Shown here one piece after another: positions 6,813 to 15,325 of a stretch of DNA of 62,910 bases. The stretch spans positions 1 to 62,910 of the forward strand of contig BOJX01000006.1 of assembly GCA_016860685.1 (NCBI GenBank). The letters are read 5' to 3'. The translations under genes were made by a program, and so were the position numbers. This stretch comes from Planctomycetota bacterium (GTDB lineage Bacteria; Planctomycetota; Phycisphaerae; UBA1845). The notes under the pieces were generated by a model. The model did no database searches. It worked only from the letters and a program-made list of their open reading frames with translations, and was not told the origin of the DNA. How positions within the stretch are numbered: the first letter of the stretch is position 1; each line of letters opens with the position of its first letter.

Positions 6813-9800
6813 ATGATGACGCACATGACGCTCGAGAAAACCTACGATCCACGACAGGTGGAGCCCGACGTGTACGCCGCGTGGGAGGCGGCGGGGGCGT
6901 TCGTCGCCCGCCCGGATGGTCGCCCGCGCGAGAAGACCTTCTGCATCGTCATTCCGCCGCCGAACGTCACCGGGGCGCTGCACCTGGGGCACGCGCTCAA
7001 CAACACGCTTCAGGACGTGCTCGTCCGCTGGCATCGCATGCGCGGGTTCAACACGCTGTGGCAGCCGGGGACGGACCACGCCGGCATCGCCACGCAGGCC
7101 GTCGTCGAGAAGCGCATCCGCGAGCAGGAGGGGCTGACGCGGCATCAGCTCGGGGCGACGCCGCGGGAGGCGCGCGAGGAACTCGTCCGCCGCATCTGGA
7201 AGTGGAAGGACGAATATGAGAAGCGGATTCTGTCGCAACTGAAGCTGATGGGCTGCTCGTGTGACTGGAGCCGCACGCGCTTTACCCTTGACGAGGGGCT
7301 GTCCCGCGCCGTGCGGCACATCTTCTTCAAGCTCTTCAAGGACGGGCTGATCTTCCGCGGCAAGCGCCTGGTCAACTGGGACACGCAGTTGCAGACGGCG
7401 GTCTCGGACGACGAGGTGTACCACGAAACGGTGAAGGGGCATTTTTATCACATCCGGTATCCGGTGTTGGGGGAAGGGGCAGAGGGACAGAGGGACGAAG
7501 GGACAAAGGGACAGAGGGACAGAGGGGCAGAGGCAATTCGGAATGCGGGTACGGGGCCGGAGTACGTGGTCATCGCTACGACGCGGCCGGAGACGATGCT
7601 GGGGGACGTGGCCGTGGCGGTGCATCCGGACCCGGAACGCGCGTTCGCGGAGGCCGAAGACAAGCTGCGCGCGGAGATGGCCGGCGAGACACGGGCTTCC
7701 GTCCGCGCGGAATTGCAGGCCCGTCTCGACGCGATCGCCGAACGCCGCACCTCTCATCTGCCTTTGCTCCTTGCCCTGCGCGACATGGCGAGGGCGGGGC
7801 GCAAACTGCTCCTTCCGCTGGTCGAGCGCGAGATCCCGCTGATCTGCGACGAGTGGGCGAACCCGATGCTGGGCACGGGATGTGTGAAGATCACGCCCGC
7901 GCATGATCCGAACGACTACGAAGTGGGCCTGCGGCACGGGCTGCCGATGATCAATGTGATGACGCCGGACGGGAAGATCGCGCGGATCGTTGACGCGGAC
8001 GGTTCCGTCAATGAGCACGGCGGCGATTATGAAGGGCTGGAGTTCTCGACGACGGGCCGAAAGAAAGTGGTGGCCGATCTCGAAGCGCGGGGCCTTCTGG
8101 AGAAGATTGAAGACCGCGACATCGACCTCGCGCACAGCGACCGCAGCAAGACGCCGATCGAGCCGTTCCTGTCGGATCAGTGGTTTGTCAGAACGGCGGG
8201 TATGAGTACGGCCTCTCTCCGAGAGGCCAATTCTGCCTGCACAACAGACACCCAGATGTCCTCTCGGAGAGAGGACATACCCGAAGACATACGCGAACAC
8301 ATATCCGGCAAAGGCCTCGCCCAGGCGGCGATGGACGAAGTGACCAGCGGCCGCATTCAAGTCTTCCCCTCGCGCTACGCGAAATCCTACCTCGACTGGT
8401 TGGGCGAGAAGCGCGACTGGTGCATCAGTCGGCAGTTGTGGTGGGGACATCGGATACCGGTGTGGAGTAAGACGACGGATCAGGAATTCATGATCACGTC
8501 TGATTCCCCCCTTGGTGCGATTCAGCATGGCAAAAAGCGTAAAGTGGTGTTTGAGATCATCGAGAAGCTTAGCGTTCAAGGACTTTGCGTTTTGAGGCGG
8601 GGACACGGAACGGAGATTGACTACCCCTCCGAACCTGAACGTCAAGTGCTTGGAGAGTCGTCTGTCTGCTTTCGTGATGTTCTCGATTCAGGTGATCGTG
8701 ACGTTCTTGAAGCGGTTGGGTTTGTTGAAGACCCCGACGTTCTTGACACCTGGTTTTCCTCCGCGCTGTGGCCGTTCAGCACGCTGGGCTGGCCCGATGC
8801 GGAGGATGAGCCGAAGCCCAACTTCCTATCACAATACTATCCGACCAGTGTGCTCTGCACTTCGCGCGACATCATCACCAACTGGGTGGCGCGGATGGTG
8901 ATGTTCGGGTTGTATGTGATGGGCAAGAAACCCTTCGACCACGTCTATATCCATCCGAAGATTCTCGACGGGCGCGGGGAGACGATGAGCAAGTCGAAGG
9001 GCAACGGCGTGGACCCGGTGGACATCATTCACACGCACGGGGCGGACGCGCTGCGTTACACGATGGCGGACATGACCACCGAGACGCAGGACATCCGCAT
9101 GCCGGTCAACTATGTCTGCCCGCATTGCGGCAAGCTGACGGATCAGGCGGCGGCGCTGAAACACGAGGAGCAGAATCGCAAATCGCGCGGCGTGAAGCTC
9201 GAACGGGGACTGCAACCCTCCGACGTGCAGCGCGTGAAGTGCAGTCACAAGGAATGCGGCAAGGAGTTCGCCACGCCGTGGGCGGACGCGGAGACGAAGG
9301 AACAACTGGGTCTGGGCCGGGAGACGTCGGAAAAATTCGATATCGGGCGGAACTTCTGCAACAAGCTGTGGAACGCGGCGCGGTTCGCGTTCATGAACCT
9401 GGAGGGGACTCCGTACCGCCGGATCGAACCTTCGGAATTGCTTCCCGAGGACCGCTGGATTCTGGCGCGCCTGTCGCAGACATGCCGGCGGGTGCATGAA
9501 CTGCTGTCGCAATACCAGTTCTCCGCGACGGTGAAGGAGTTGCGAGACTTCTTCTGGGACAGCCTGTGCGACTGGTATATTGAGCTGACGAAGGGGCGGA
9601 GGGGGATGTCCTCTCTCCGAGACGACAATAGCGCTCAAGCGGAAGGCGCCCCGATGTTCTCTCGGAGAGAGGGATTACCCGGTGATGACTTGCCCTCTCG
9701 GAGAGAGGGCATACCCGGGCACCCCGGGCAGGTGCTGGCGTTCTGCCTCGATCAGACTTTGCGGTTGTTTCATCCGATCATCCCCTTCATCACGGAGCGT

Positions 9801-10445
9801 CTCTGGCGGCAGCTCAATGAGATCGTGCCGCGGCGGGGGTTGCCGGGGCTGGCGGAGCTTCCGGACCCGGGGTTGGCGGAGCACGCGGGGGTGGGGCTGC
9901 TGGCGACGGCGGCGTTTCCGCCGGCGGAAGGGTATCCTGCGCTGGAGCAGGCCGTGGGCGGGGCGCAGATCCTCGACGTGTTCGCGCAGCTTCAGAACGT
10001 GGTGCGGGCGGTGCGCGATCTGCGCGCCGCGTGCAAGGTTTCGCCGAAAGACCGGGTGAGCGCCATCGTGGTGCTTCCGCCGGACCAGGTGGAGAGCTTC
10101 CGGGCGCAGGCGCATGTTGTGCAGCGGATGGCGGGGGTGGGCGAAGTGACGGTCGTTCCGGAAGGCTCGGCGCAGGCGTCGCGTCCGAAGAACGCGGGCA
10201 GCCTTCGCGCGGGGGCGCTGCGGGTGTACGTTCCGGGCATCACCGACGACGCGGCGGAGCGGGCGCGGGCGATGAAGGAGCTGGCCGACGTCGAGAAGCA
10301 GATTGCGGGGAAGGAAGGCCGGTTGCGCAACGAGAAGTTCGTGGCGAACGCCGACCCGGAGCTGGTGGAGTCCGAGCGGCGACGCCTGGCGGAGTTGGTG
10401 GCGCAGCGGGAGGCGCTGAAGGAGCATCTGGCGGAGCTGGGGTGA
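6813..10445 (+). CDS. valS: Valyl-tRNA synthetase, enlarged by insertions
   Basis: Charges tRNA-Val with valine in the cytoplasm. HIGH-type motif HLGHALN, editing-domain ATTRPETMLGD, SDQWFV and the MSKSKGNG motif are all present, and the C-terminus is the usual coiled-coil arm. At 1210 residues it is far longer than the usual 880-950. The excess is (a) a Gln/Arg/Asp/Gly repeat at 7471-7545; (b) an extra helical stretch around 7640-7830; (c) palindrome-encoded inserts at 8197-8283 and 9610-9717; (d) an AT-richer segment around 8465-8750; and (e) a four-cysteine zinc-ribbon-like insert at 9117-9257. All keep frame. The start is taken at ATG 6813; ATG 6816 or 6825 is also possible. It is very probably the functional, essential enzyme, since no second copy is seen in the window. 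Confidence 0.97.
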   Translation: MMTHMTLEKTYDPRQVEPDVYAAWEAAGAFVARPDGRPREKTFCIVIPPPNVTGALHLGHALNNTLQDVLVRWHRMRGFNTLWQPGTDHAGIATQAVVEKRIREQEGLTRHQLGATPREAREELVRRIWKWKDEYEKRILSQLKLMGCSCDWSRTRFTLDEGLSRAVRHIFFKLFKDGLIFRGKRLVNWDTQLQTAVSDDEVYHETVKGHFYHIRYPVLGEGAEGQRDEGTKGQRDRGAEAIRNAGTGPEYVVIATTRPETMLGDVAVAVHPDPERAFAEAEDKLRAEMAGETRASVRAELQARLDAIAERRTSHLPLLLALRDMARAGRKLLLPLVEREIPLICDEWANPMLGTGCVKITPAHDPNDYEVGLRHGLPMINVMTPDGKIARIVDADGSVNEHGGDYEGLEFSTTGRKKVVADLEARGLLEKIEDRDIDLAHSDRSKTPIEPFLSDQWFVRTAGMSTASLREANSACTTDTQMSSRREDIPEDIREHISGKGLAQAAMDEVTSGRIQVFPSRYAKSYLDWLGEKRDWCISRQLWWGHRIPVWSKTTDQEFMITSDSPLGAIQHGKKRKVVFEIIEKLSVQGLCVLRRGHGTEIDYPSEPERQVLGESSVCFRDVLDSGDRDVLEAVGFVEDPDVLDTWFSSALWPFSTLGWPDAEDEPKPNFLSQYYPTSVLCTSRDIITNWVARMVMFGLYVMGKKPFDHVYIHPKILDGRGETMSKSKGNGVDPVDIIHTHGADALRYTMADMTTETQDIRMPVNYVCPHCGKLTDQAAALKHEEQNRKSRGVKLERGLQPSDVQRVKCSHKECGKEFATPWADAETKEQLGLGRETSEKFDIGRNFCNKLWNAARFAFMNLEGTPYRRIEPSELLPEDRWILARLSQTCRRVHELLSQYQFSATVKELRDFFWDSLCDWYIELTKGRRGMSSLRDDNSAQAEGAPMFSRREGLPGDDLPSRREGIPGHPGQVLAFCLDQTLRLFHPIIPFITERLWRQLNEIVPRRGLPGLAELPDPGLAEHAGVGLLATAAFPPAEGYPALEQAVGGAQILDVFAQLQNVVRAVRDLRAACKVSPKDRVSAIVVLPPDQVESFRAQAHVVQRMAGVGEVTVVPEGSAQASRPKNAGSLRAGALRVYVPGITDDAAERARAMKELADVEKQIAGKEGRLRNEKFVANADPELVESERRRLAELVAQREALKEHLAELG
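7471..7545 (+). repeat. In-frame GGGACAGA-type tandem repeat inside valS
   Basis: Imperfect 8-9 bp repeats (GGGACAGAG, GGGACGAAG, GGGACAAAG) encode a Glu/Gly/Gln/Arg/Asp-rich loop between IRYPV and the editing motif ATTRPETMLGD. In ordinary ValS these two motifs are only a few residues apart. Confidence 0.75.
8197..8283 (+). repeat. Palindromic repeat element inserted in valS, copy A
   Basis: CGGGTATG (8197-8204) and CCTCTCTCCGAGAGG (8212-8226) are mirrored perfectly by CCTCTCGGAGAGAGG (8260-8274) and CATACCCG (8276-8283). The element lies between SDQWFV and the next conserved block, where ValS proteins normally have only a short link, and it is read through in frame (encodes SSRREDIPEDI). 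Confidence 0.75.
9117..9257 (+). other. Zinc-ribbon-like insert in ValS
   Basis: CPHCG (from 9117) and CSHKECG (cysteine codons at 9240 and 9255) give two cysteine pairs about 40 residues apart, inserted between the KMSKS region and the anticodon-binding domain. Confidence 0.7.
9610..9717 (+). repeat. Palindromic repeat element inserted in valS, copy B
   Basis: CCTCTCTCCGAGACG (9610-9624) is followed by TCTCTCGGAGAGAGG with ATTACCCGG (to about 9682) and by CCTCTCGGAGAGAGG plus CATACCCG (9694-9717). The 24-base unit CCTCTCGGAGAGAGG-N-CATACCCG is the same as in copy A. It is read in frame as FSRREGLPGDD and PSRREGIPGH, between WYIELTK and VLAFCLDQTLRLF. Confidence 0.75.
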
Positions 10446-10511
10446 CGCGGTGCGGCGCCCTGGACGGTGCGGCGCCGGCGAGCATTCTGCGGTCGGTCGT
10501 GAGGGGTCCGG

Positions 10512-11354
10512 GTGGTCCGAACCTTGATGTCGGGGGTGGCGCGTGGTCCGGGCGTGATGGGCATCCTGAACGTCACGCCGGATTCGTTCTCCGACGGCGG
10601 ACGTTTCGTTGACGCGGGGGAAGCGGTGGGGCACGGGCTGCGGATGATGGCGGAGGGGGCCGCCGTCATTGACGTGGGGGGGGAGTCCACGCGGCCCGGA
10701 TCGCAGCCGGTTGATGAGGACGAGCAGCTCCGGCGGGTGGTTCCGGTGATCCGGGGGTTGCGGGCGGCGGACGGAGACGTGGCGATTTCGATCGACACAC
10801 GGTCGGCCCGAGTCGCACGGGAAGCGCTCGATGCCGGGGCGGACGTCATCAACGACGTATCCGCGCTGGGGGACGACCCGGAGATGGCGCAGGTTGCGGC
10901 GGAATCGGGGGCGTACGTCATCCTGATGCACCGGCGCGGGACGCCGGCCGATATGCAGCGCGACGGCGGGCCTTTCTACGCGGACGTGGTGGGGGAGGTG
11001 CTGTCGTTTCTGGTTGAGCGTGCGGCGTGGGCGGAGGCGAAGGGCGTCGCTCGGGAGCGGATTTTCGTCGATCCGGGGCTGGGTTTCGGCAAGCGGCACG
11101 AACACAACCTGCAATTGATGGCGGCGTTGCCGCGCTTTGCGGCGACGGGTCTGCCGGTGGTGGTGGGCGCCTCGCGTAAGCGTTTTATCGGGACCGTCAC
11201 CAGGGAGGAGGAACCTGCGGCGCGGTTTTTCGGATCGCTGGCGTGTGCGGCGCTTGCGGCGTGGTCGGGGGCGGCGCTGATCCGCGTGCATGACGTGGGT
11301 CCGACGGTGCAGGTGGTGCGCATGATCCGCGCGATCGCGGAGGCGGTCCGATAG
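10512..11354 (+). CDS. folP: Dihydropteroate synthase
   Basis: Condenses p-aminobenzoate with dihydropterin pyrophosphate in folate synthesis. The 280 residues are a normal length. Family motifs are GILNVTPDSFSDGG, IDVGGESTRPGS, SIDTRSARVA, ADVINDVSA, FVDPGLGFGK and GASRKRFIG. The start is GTG 10512 or the in-frame ATG at 10527; neither has a strong ribosome binding site. It lies 66 bp after valS and may be cotranscribed with it. No other folate gene is present in the window. Confidence 0.96.
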   Translation: MVRTLMSGVARGPGVMGILNVTPDSFSDGGRFVDAGEAVGHGLRMMAEGAAVIDVGGESTRPGSQPVDEDEQLRRVVPVIRGLRAADGDVAISIDTRSARVAREALDAGADVINDVSALGDDPEMAQVAAESGAYVILMHRRGTPADMQRDGGPFYADVVGEVLSFLVERAAWAEAKGVARERIFVDPGLGFGKRHEHNLQLMAALPRFAATGLPVVVGASRKRFIGTVTREEEPAARFFGSLACAALAAWSGAALIRVHDVGPTVQVVRMIRAIAEAVR

Positions 11355-11479
11355 CGGTCGCGGTGGAAGCTGCGCGAGGCGGGGTTTTTCCCTCCGTCAG
11401 GTCTCGGATCGGGCGCCGCGACAGGATCCGAATCGTAGGCTGAACCGGGCGCGAGAAGCGCCGCCGAAGGAGACGCCCG

Positions 11480-11845
11480 GTGAAAGTCAGCGAAATCGTT
11501 CCGATCAGTCAGCAGGCGCTACAGCGCCTTTTTCGGATGCGCGGGCTGGCGGCGGACCCGTCAGACCTCGGTCGCCGCCGAGCGCCGCGCTGGCCTTTTC
11601 CGGGCGCGGTGGAGATCTGGGTTCCCGCTGCGGACGGCGGTGAGGAGCACCGCTTCGGGACGTGCGAGAACATCAGCATGGGCGGGGCGGGCGTGCGCTG
11701 CGATGACGCTTATGAGCGCGGGACGGAGCTTCAGGTCGCCGTGCATCAACCGGAGTTGAGCCTTCACGGTCGGGCGGTCGTGCGACATTGTACGCGGTTG
11801 CGCAGCGACTACTACGTCGGGTTGGAGTTCATCTTCGACGACTGA
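11480..11845 (+). CDS. PilZ domain protein (probable c-di-GMP receptor)
   Basis: A 121-residue single-domain protein. The RRRAPRWPF stretch corresponds to the RxxxR cyclic-di-GMP-binding motif and NISMGGAGV to the D/NxSxxG motif of PilZ domains. The N-terminus (SEIVPISQQALQRLFRMRG) may form a helix. GTG at 11480 follows AAGGAGACGCCCG, a good ribosome binding site. It has no operon partner: folP ends 125 bp upstream and the next gene is convergent. The output it controls is unknown. Confidence 0.85.
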   Translation: MKVSEIVPISQQALQRLFRMRGLAADPSDLGRRRAPRWPFPGAVEIWVPAADGGEEHRFGTCENISMGGAGVRCDDAYERGTELQVAVHQPELSLHGRAVVRHCTRLRSDYYVGLEFIFDD

Positions 11846-11975
11846 TCGCGTCAGCGTCGAGCGCCGACGCCGTCGGGCGAAAAAGCCCCATCGTCGTGGG
11901 CATCGTGGCCGCGCGCTCGCCGGACTCCGCCCCCCAGCCCGCTGTCCGACCCTGGACATTGCTGCGCGACATAAC

Positions 11976-12070
11976 AGCCCGTTGAGAAAGGGGTGCGCCT
12001 CCCTCCGGCAGGCGAATTTCATCGGTAAAACAGGTATCACAAAGACCGATCCCGGGTTCTTCAACGGGCT
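11976..12070. repeat. Dispersed 95-bp MITE-like repeat, copy 1
   Basis: The ends are near-perfect inverted repeats: AGCCCGTTGAGAAA (11976-11989) against TTCTTCAACGGGCT (12057-12070). The interior (GGGGTGCGCCTCCCTCC, GCGAATTTCATCGG, ATCACAAAGACCGATCCCG) is almost identical, in inverted orientation, to a second copy at 53721-53816. It has no coding capacity and sits between the convergent PilZ and response-regulator genes. Confidence 0.8.
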
Positions 12071-12142
12071 GCTAAGCTGCAGCATCCACGCCGCACGACG
12101 CATCGCGCGGACTGAAGCCGCGCGGCTCGGTTGCCTGGGGGA

Positions 12143-12823
12143 TCAAGGGACGAATTTGTACCCGATACTGTGGACGGTGATGATGTGCTTCGGGTTTTTC
12201 GCGTCCTCCTCGATCTTGCGGCGCAGGCTGACGATGTGGTTGTCCACGGTGCGGTTGGTGGGGTAGGGGTCCAAGCCCCAGATCTGCGCAAGGATGTGGT
12301 TGCGCTCGACGGGCTGCTCGGCTTTGTCGAGAAGCATCTTGAGGATTTCGATCTCGAAGTGTCCCATCCTGAAGACTTCCTTGCCGCGTTCGACCTTTCC
12401 GGTGACGAGATCGACGTTGGCCTGTCCGATGCGGACGACGCGTGAGAGGTGCGGTGCGACGCCGCTGCGGCGCAGGGCGGCGCGGATGCGGGCGAGCAGC
12501 TCCCTCATGCTGAAAGGCTTGGTGACGTAGTCGTCGGCGCCGACCTCGAAGCCCTTGATGACGTCAATTTCCTGGCTTTTTGCGGTGAGCATGATGATGG
12601 GGATGGTGAAGCCCGCCTCGCGCACGCGGCGACAGACTTCCAACCCCTCCATCTTGGGCATCATGACGTCGAGCAGGATGAGGTCGGGTCGGTCGGCCAG
12701 CGCTTTCTTCAGTGCGGCGTCGCCGTCGGCGGCCTCGATCACTTCGAAGCCTTCGAACTGAAGGTTGTCCCGCAGCCCCATCGCCATGTCGGCCTGATCC
12801 TCGGCCACCAGGATTCGCGCCAT
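12143..12823 (-). CDS. OmpR/PhoB-family response regulator
   Basis: A 226-residue two-domain transcription factor. The receiver domain has acidic residues ED at 8-9, phospho-acceptor D52 (LILLDVMMPK), T80 and K102 (DYVTKPFS). The winged-helix domain (~130-226) contains RMGHFEIEILKMLLDKAE, TNRTVDNHIVSLRRK and ITVHSIGYKF. No sensor kinase is adjacent, so it is an orphan regulator in this window and its targets cannot be inferred. It is convergent with the PilZ gene, and the 95-bp repeat lies in its 3' flank. Confidence 0.95.
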   Translation of the reverse strand: MARILVAEDQADMAMGLRDNLQFEGFEVIEAADGDAALKKALADRPDLILLDVMMPKMEGLEVCRRVREAGFTIPIIMLTAKSQEIDVIKGFEVGADDYVTKPFSMRELLARIRAALRRSGVAPHLSRVVRIGQANVDLVTGKVERGKEVFRMGHFEIEILKMLLDKAEQPVERNHILAQIWGLDPYPTNRTVDNHIVSLRRKIEEDAKNPKHIITVHSIGYKFVP

Positions 12824-13048
12824 CGTGTCTGCCTCCTTCGGACGCGTGATCGACCTCCGATCGCGTCAGCTTGGTCCGCCCGCCTTATTATTTCGTGGGC
12901 ATCAGCGTCTGCAAGGCGTTGGGTCATCGTCGCGGTTCGTCAGCGCTTCCTTACAGGCGCGGCTCGGTCAAGAACAGCGTCTTAATGCTTTTGCGAGCGT
13001 TTCCCTACCGGGTGCGGATCGGTTTAAAGTCATGCGTTCCGCTCCTCG

Positions 13049-13771
13049 TCAATCTCCGTCGATCCTCGTTCCGATGGCGCGGCCCTCGCAGACGGCGCGC
13101 ATGTTTCCGGGGGTATACAGGTTGAAGACGATGATGGGGACGCGGTTCTGTCGGCACAGTTCGACGGCGGCGACATCCATCACGGCGAGGCGTTTGTCGA
13201 TGACCTCGCGGTAGGTGAGGCGGTCGATCTTCCGCGCGTTCGGGTCTTTCATCGGATCGGCGGTGTAAACGCCGTCGACCTTGGTGGCTTTGAGGAGGAC
13301 GTCGGCCTGCATCTCGCTGGCGCGCAGGGCGCCGCCGCTGTCGGTGGTGACGAAGGGGTTCCCGGTGCCGCCGGCGAAGATGACGATGCGTCCCTTCTCG
13401 AGATGGCGCAGGGCGCGTCGCCGGGTGAAAGGTTCGCAGACGCGATCCACGGCGACGGCGCTTTGCACGCGGGTGACGAGTCCGAGGGATTCGAGGGTGT
13501 CCTGGATCGCGAGGGCGTTGATGACGGTGGCGAGCATGCCCATGTAATGCCCGGTGACCTCCTCGATCGGGGAGTCCTTCGCGAGGCTGCTTCCGCGGAT
13601 GATGTTGCCGCCGCCGACGACGATGCAGAGCTGAACGCCGAGATCGGCGACGAGCTTGATTTCGCCCGCCATCCTGCCGAGGACTTCGCCGTCGATGCCG
13701 AATCCGCCGGAGCGGCAGAGGCCTTCGCCGCTGATCTTCAGAAGGACGCGCCTGTATGTGACCTGCTGCAT
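13049..13771 (-). CDS. pyrH: UMP kinase
   Basis: Phosphorylates UMP to UDP in pyrimidine nucleotide synthesis. The 240 residues are the normal length for the hexameric bacterial enzyme of the amino-acid-kinase fold. Motifs are RVLLKISGEGL, VVGGGNIIRG, MGMLATVINALA, FAGGTGNPFVTTD and ADVLLKATKVDGVYTADP. Upstream, on the minus strand, is citrate synthase, 157 bp away. The usual neighbours tsf, frr and rpsB are not present here. Confidence 0.97.
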   Translation of the reverse strand: MQQVTYRRVLLKISGEGLCRSGGFGIDGEVLGRMAGEIKLVADLGVQLCIVVGGGNIIRGSSLAKDSPIEEVTGHYMGMLATVINALAIQDTLESLGLVTRVQSAVAVDRVCEPFTRRRALRHLEKGRIVIFAGGTGNPFVTTDSGGALRASEMQADVLLKATKVDGVYTADPMKDPNARKIDRLTYREVIDKRLAVMDVAAVELCRQNRVPIIVFNLYTPGNMRAVCEGRAIGTRIDGD

Positions 13772-13928
13772 GTCGCCGCAACCTTTCGAGTCTCGCGCCG
13801 TTCAGGCGCGGCTCGCCGCGCCGTAGGACCGGCTCGCCGGTGCGCGGCATCTTACGACGCGGCGCTACAGGGAGACAAGGATGGGTCGAACGTCGGGATC
13901 CGCGGCGTCGGAGCCAACGCCTTCAGGG

Positions 13929-15065
13929 TTAACCGCGGCGTTCGATCGGAACGTAGGACTCTCCCCTGCGTCCGACGTATTTTTGGGTCGGGCGGAAAAT
14001 CCGGTTGTCCTCGAGCTGCTCGATCCAGTGCGCCAGCCACCCGGTCACGCGGGCCATCGCGAAGACGGAAGTGAAGCAGTCGCGGGGGATGCCGAGTTCC
14101 GCGTAAACCAGTCCGGAGTAGAAATCAACGTTGGGACAGATGCCGCGGTCGGAGAGGATTTCAGAGGCGGCCTCCTCGACGGCGACGGCGATGTCATAAA
14201 AGCGGCTTCCGCTGCGGCGGCAGAGCTGCTCGGCGTATTTCTTGAGAATCCTGGCCCGCGGGTCGATTGTTTTGTACACCCGGTGGCCGAAGCCCATGAT
14301 TTTCTCTTTCGCCTCGACCATCCTGCGGATTTCCGTGCGGGCGTTGGCCGGCGACCCGATCCGCTCGAGCATCGTGAGCACCTGCTCATTGGCGCCGCCG
14401 TGAAGCGGTCCGGACAGCGCGCCGAGCGCCGAACTGACGACGCAGTAGGGGTGGGCCAGCGTCGAGGCGACAACGCGTCCGGCGAAGGTGGAGGCGTTCA
14501 TCGTGTGCTCGGCGTGAAGGATCAGGCACACGTCGAGGATGCGCGTGCGCACCGGGTCAGGTTCCTCGCCGCGCAGCATATACAGAAAGTTTCCGGCGAT
14601 GTTCAGATCGGGGCGGGGAATGAGGTTGTCGTCGCCGGTCCGCAGGCGGTGAAAGCTGGCGACAACGACGGGGAGCTTCTCAATCAATCGCAGACAGGAC
14701 AGGCGCTTCTGCTCCGTGCCGGGATGATAGCGCTCGGGATAGAACATGCCGATCGCCGGGACGGCCGCCTGAAGCGCCTCCATCGGATGCCCGTGTTCGG
14801 GCAGGCACTTGAGAAGGTCGATCACGCGGTACTTCAGTCGGCGATGTCGCGCGCCGTCGCGGATGAAGTCGTCAAGTTCGCGGCGCGTCGGCAGCTTCCC
14901 GTAAAGGAGCAGGAAACTGGTCTCCTCGAACGTGCTGTGCTCAGCGAGGGTTGCGATGTTCAGCCCGCGGTATTCGAGAAGCGAGTTCTGACCGTCAACA
15001 CGGCTGATCGCCGAGGCCGCAATCGGAACCCCTTCAAGACCTGGCACAATCTCCGTGATAGACAT
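13929..15065 (-). CDS. gltA: Citrate synthase
   Basis: Condenses acetyl-CoA with oxaloacetate, entering the TCA cycle. The start is ATG 15065, preceded by AGGAGCG, giving 378 residues, typical of the short citrate synthase type also seen in Gram-positives and archaea. Motifs are EYRGLNI, LILHAEHTMNASTFA (catalytic His), GPLHGGANE, IMGFGHRVYK (catalytic His) and VDFYSGLVY (catalytic Asp). 2-Methylcitrate synthase is a close relative; with no prpB/prpD neighbour, citrate synthase is the better call. An upstream in-frame extension to 15143 is Cys/Lys/Arg-rich and unlike the family. Confidence 0.93.
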   Translation of the reverse strand: MSITEIVPGLEGVPIAASAISRVDGQNSLLEYRGLNIATLAEHSTFEETSFLLLYGKLPTRRELDDFIRDGARHRRLKYRVIDLLKCLPEHGHPMEALQAAVPAIGMFYPERYHPGTEQKRLSCLRLIEKLPVVVASFHRLRTGDDNLIPRPDLNIAGNFLYMLRGEEPDPVRTRILDVCLILHAEHTMNASTFAGRVVASTLAHPYCVVSSALGALSGPLHGGANEQVLTMLERIGSPANARTEIRRMVEAKEKIMGFGHRVYKTIDPRARILKKYAEQLCRRSGSRFYDIAVAVEEAASEILSDRGICPNVDFYSGLVYAELGIPRDCFTSVFAMARVTGWLAHWIEQLEDNRIFRPTQKYVGRRGESYVPIERRG

Positions 15066-15236
15066 ACGTCGCTCCTGTGATCCCCGCTCACCTACCTTCG
15101 CGCGCCGGATTTTTCCGGTTTTGCATCTGCAGCAGATTCGCAATGCGTTCGCGTTAAACCTAGCTATCTTGTCATCGGCTGTCGATCGTCGTCATTACGC
15201 AAAGGCCTTAGAGCAATCGACTTGGAGATGCGGGAG

Positions 15237-15261
15237 GTTATTAAAAATTAAAAAAATAATG
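15237..15261 (+). promoter_or_regulatory. AT tract upstream of archease
   Basis: A run made almost wholly of A and T (TTAAAAATTAAAAAAATAAT at its core) stands out in GC-rich DNA about 65 bp before the archease start. It may be an UP-element or melted promoter region; no clear -35/-10 pair was fixed. Confidence 0.3.
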
Positions 15262-15325
15262 TGTGTCGTTACGCGGATACGAGGTTTTCTTGTCCGGGCT
15301 TTGCCTTGGTCGTATAACTTTCAGG

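Noticed and set aside
6705-8645. A long open frame on the minus strand opposite valS, and similar long antisense frames opposite pnp (about 30294-32507) and sulfite reductase (58266-60542)
   Set aside because: GC-rich codon bias (G or C in third position) removes stop codons on the opposite strand. The translations are Arg/His/Pro/Leu-rich with no motifs, and the plus-strand genes are unambiguous.
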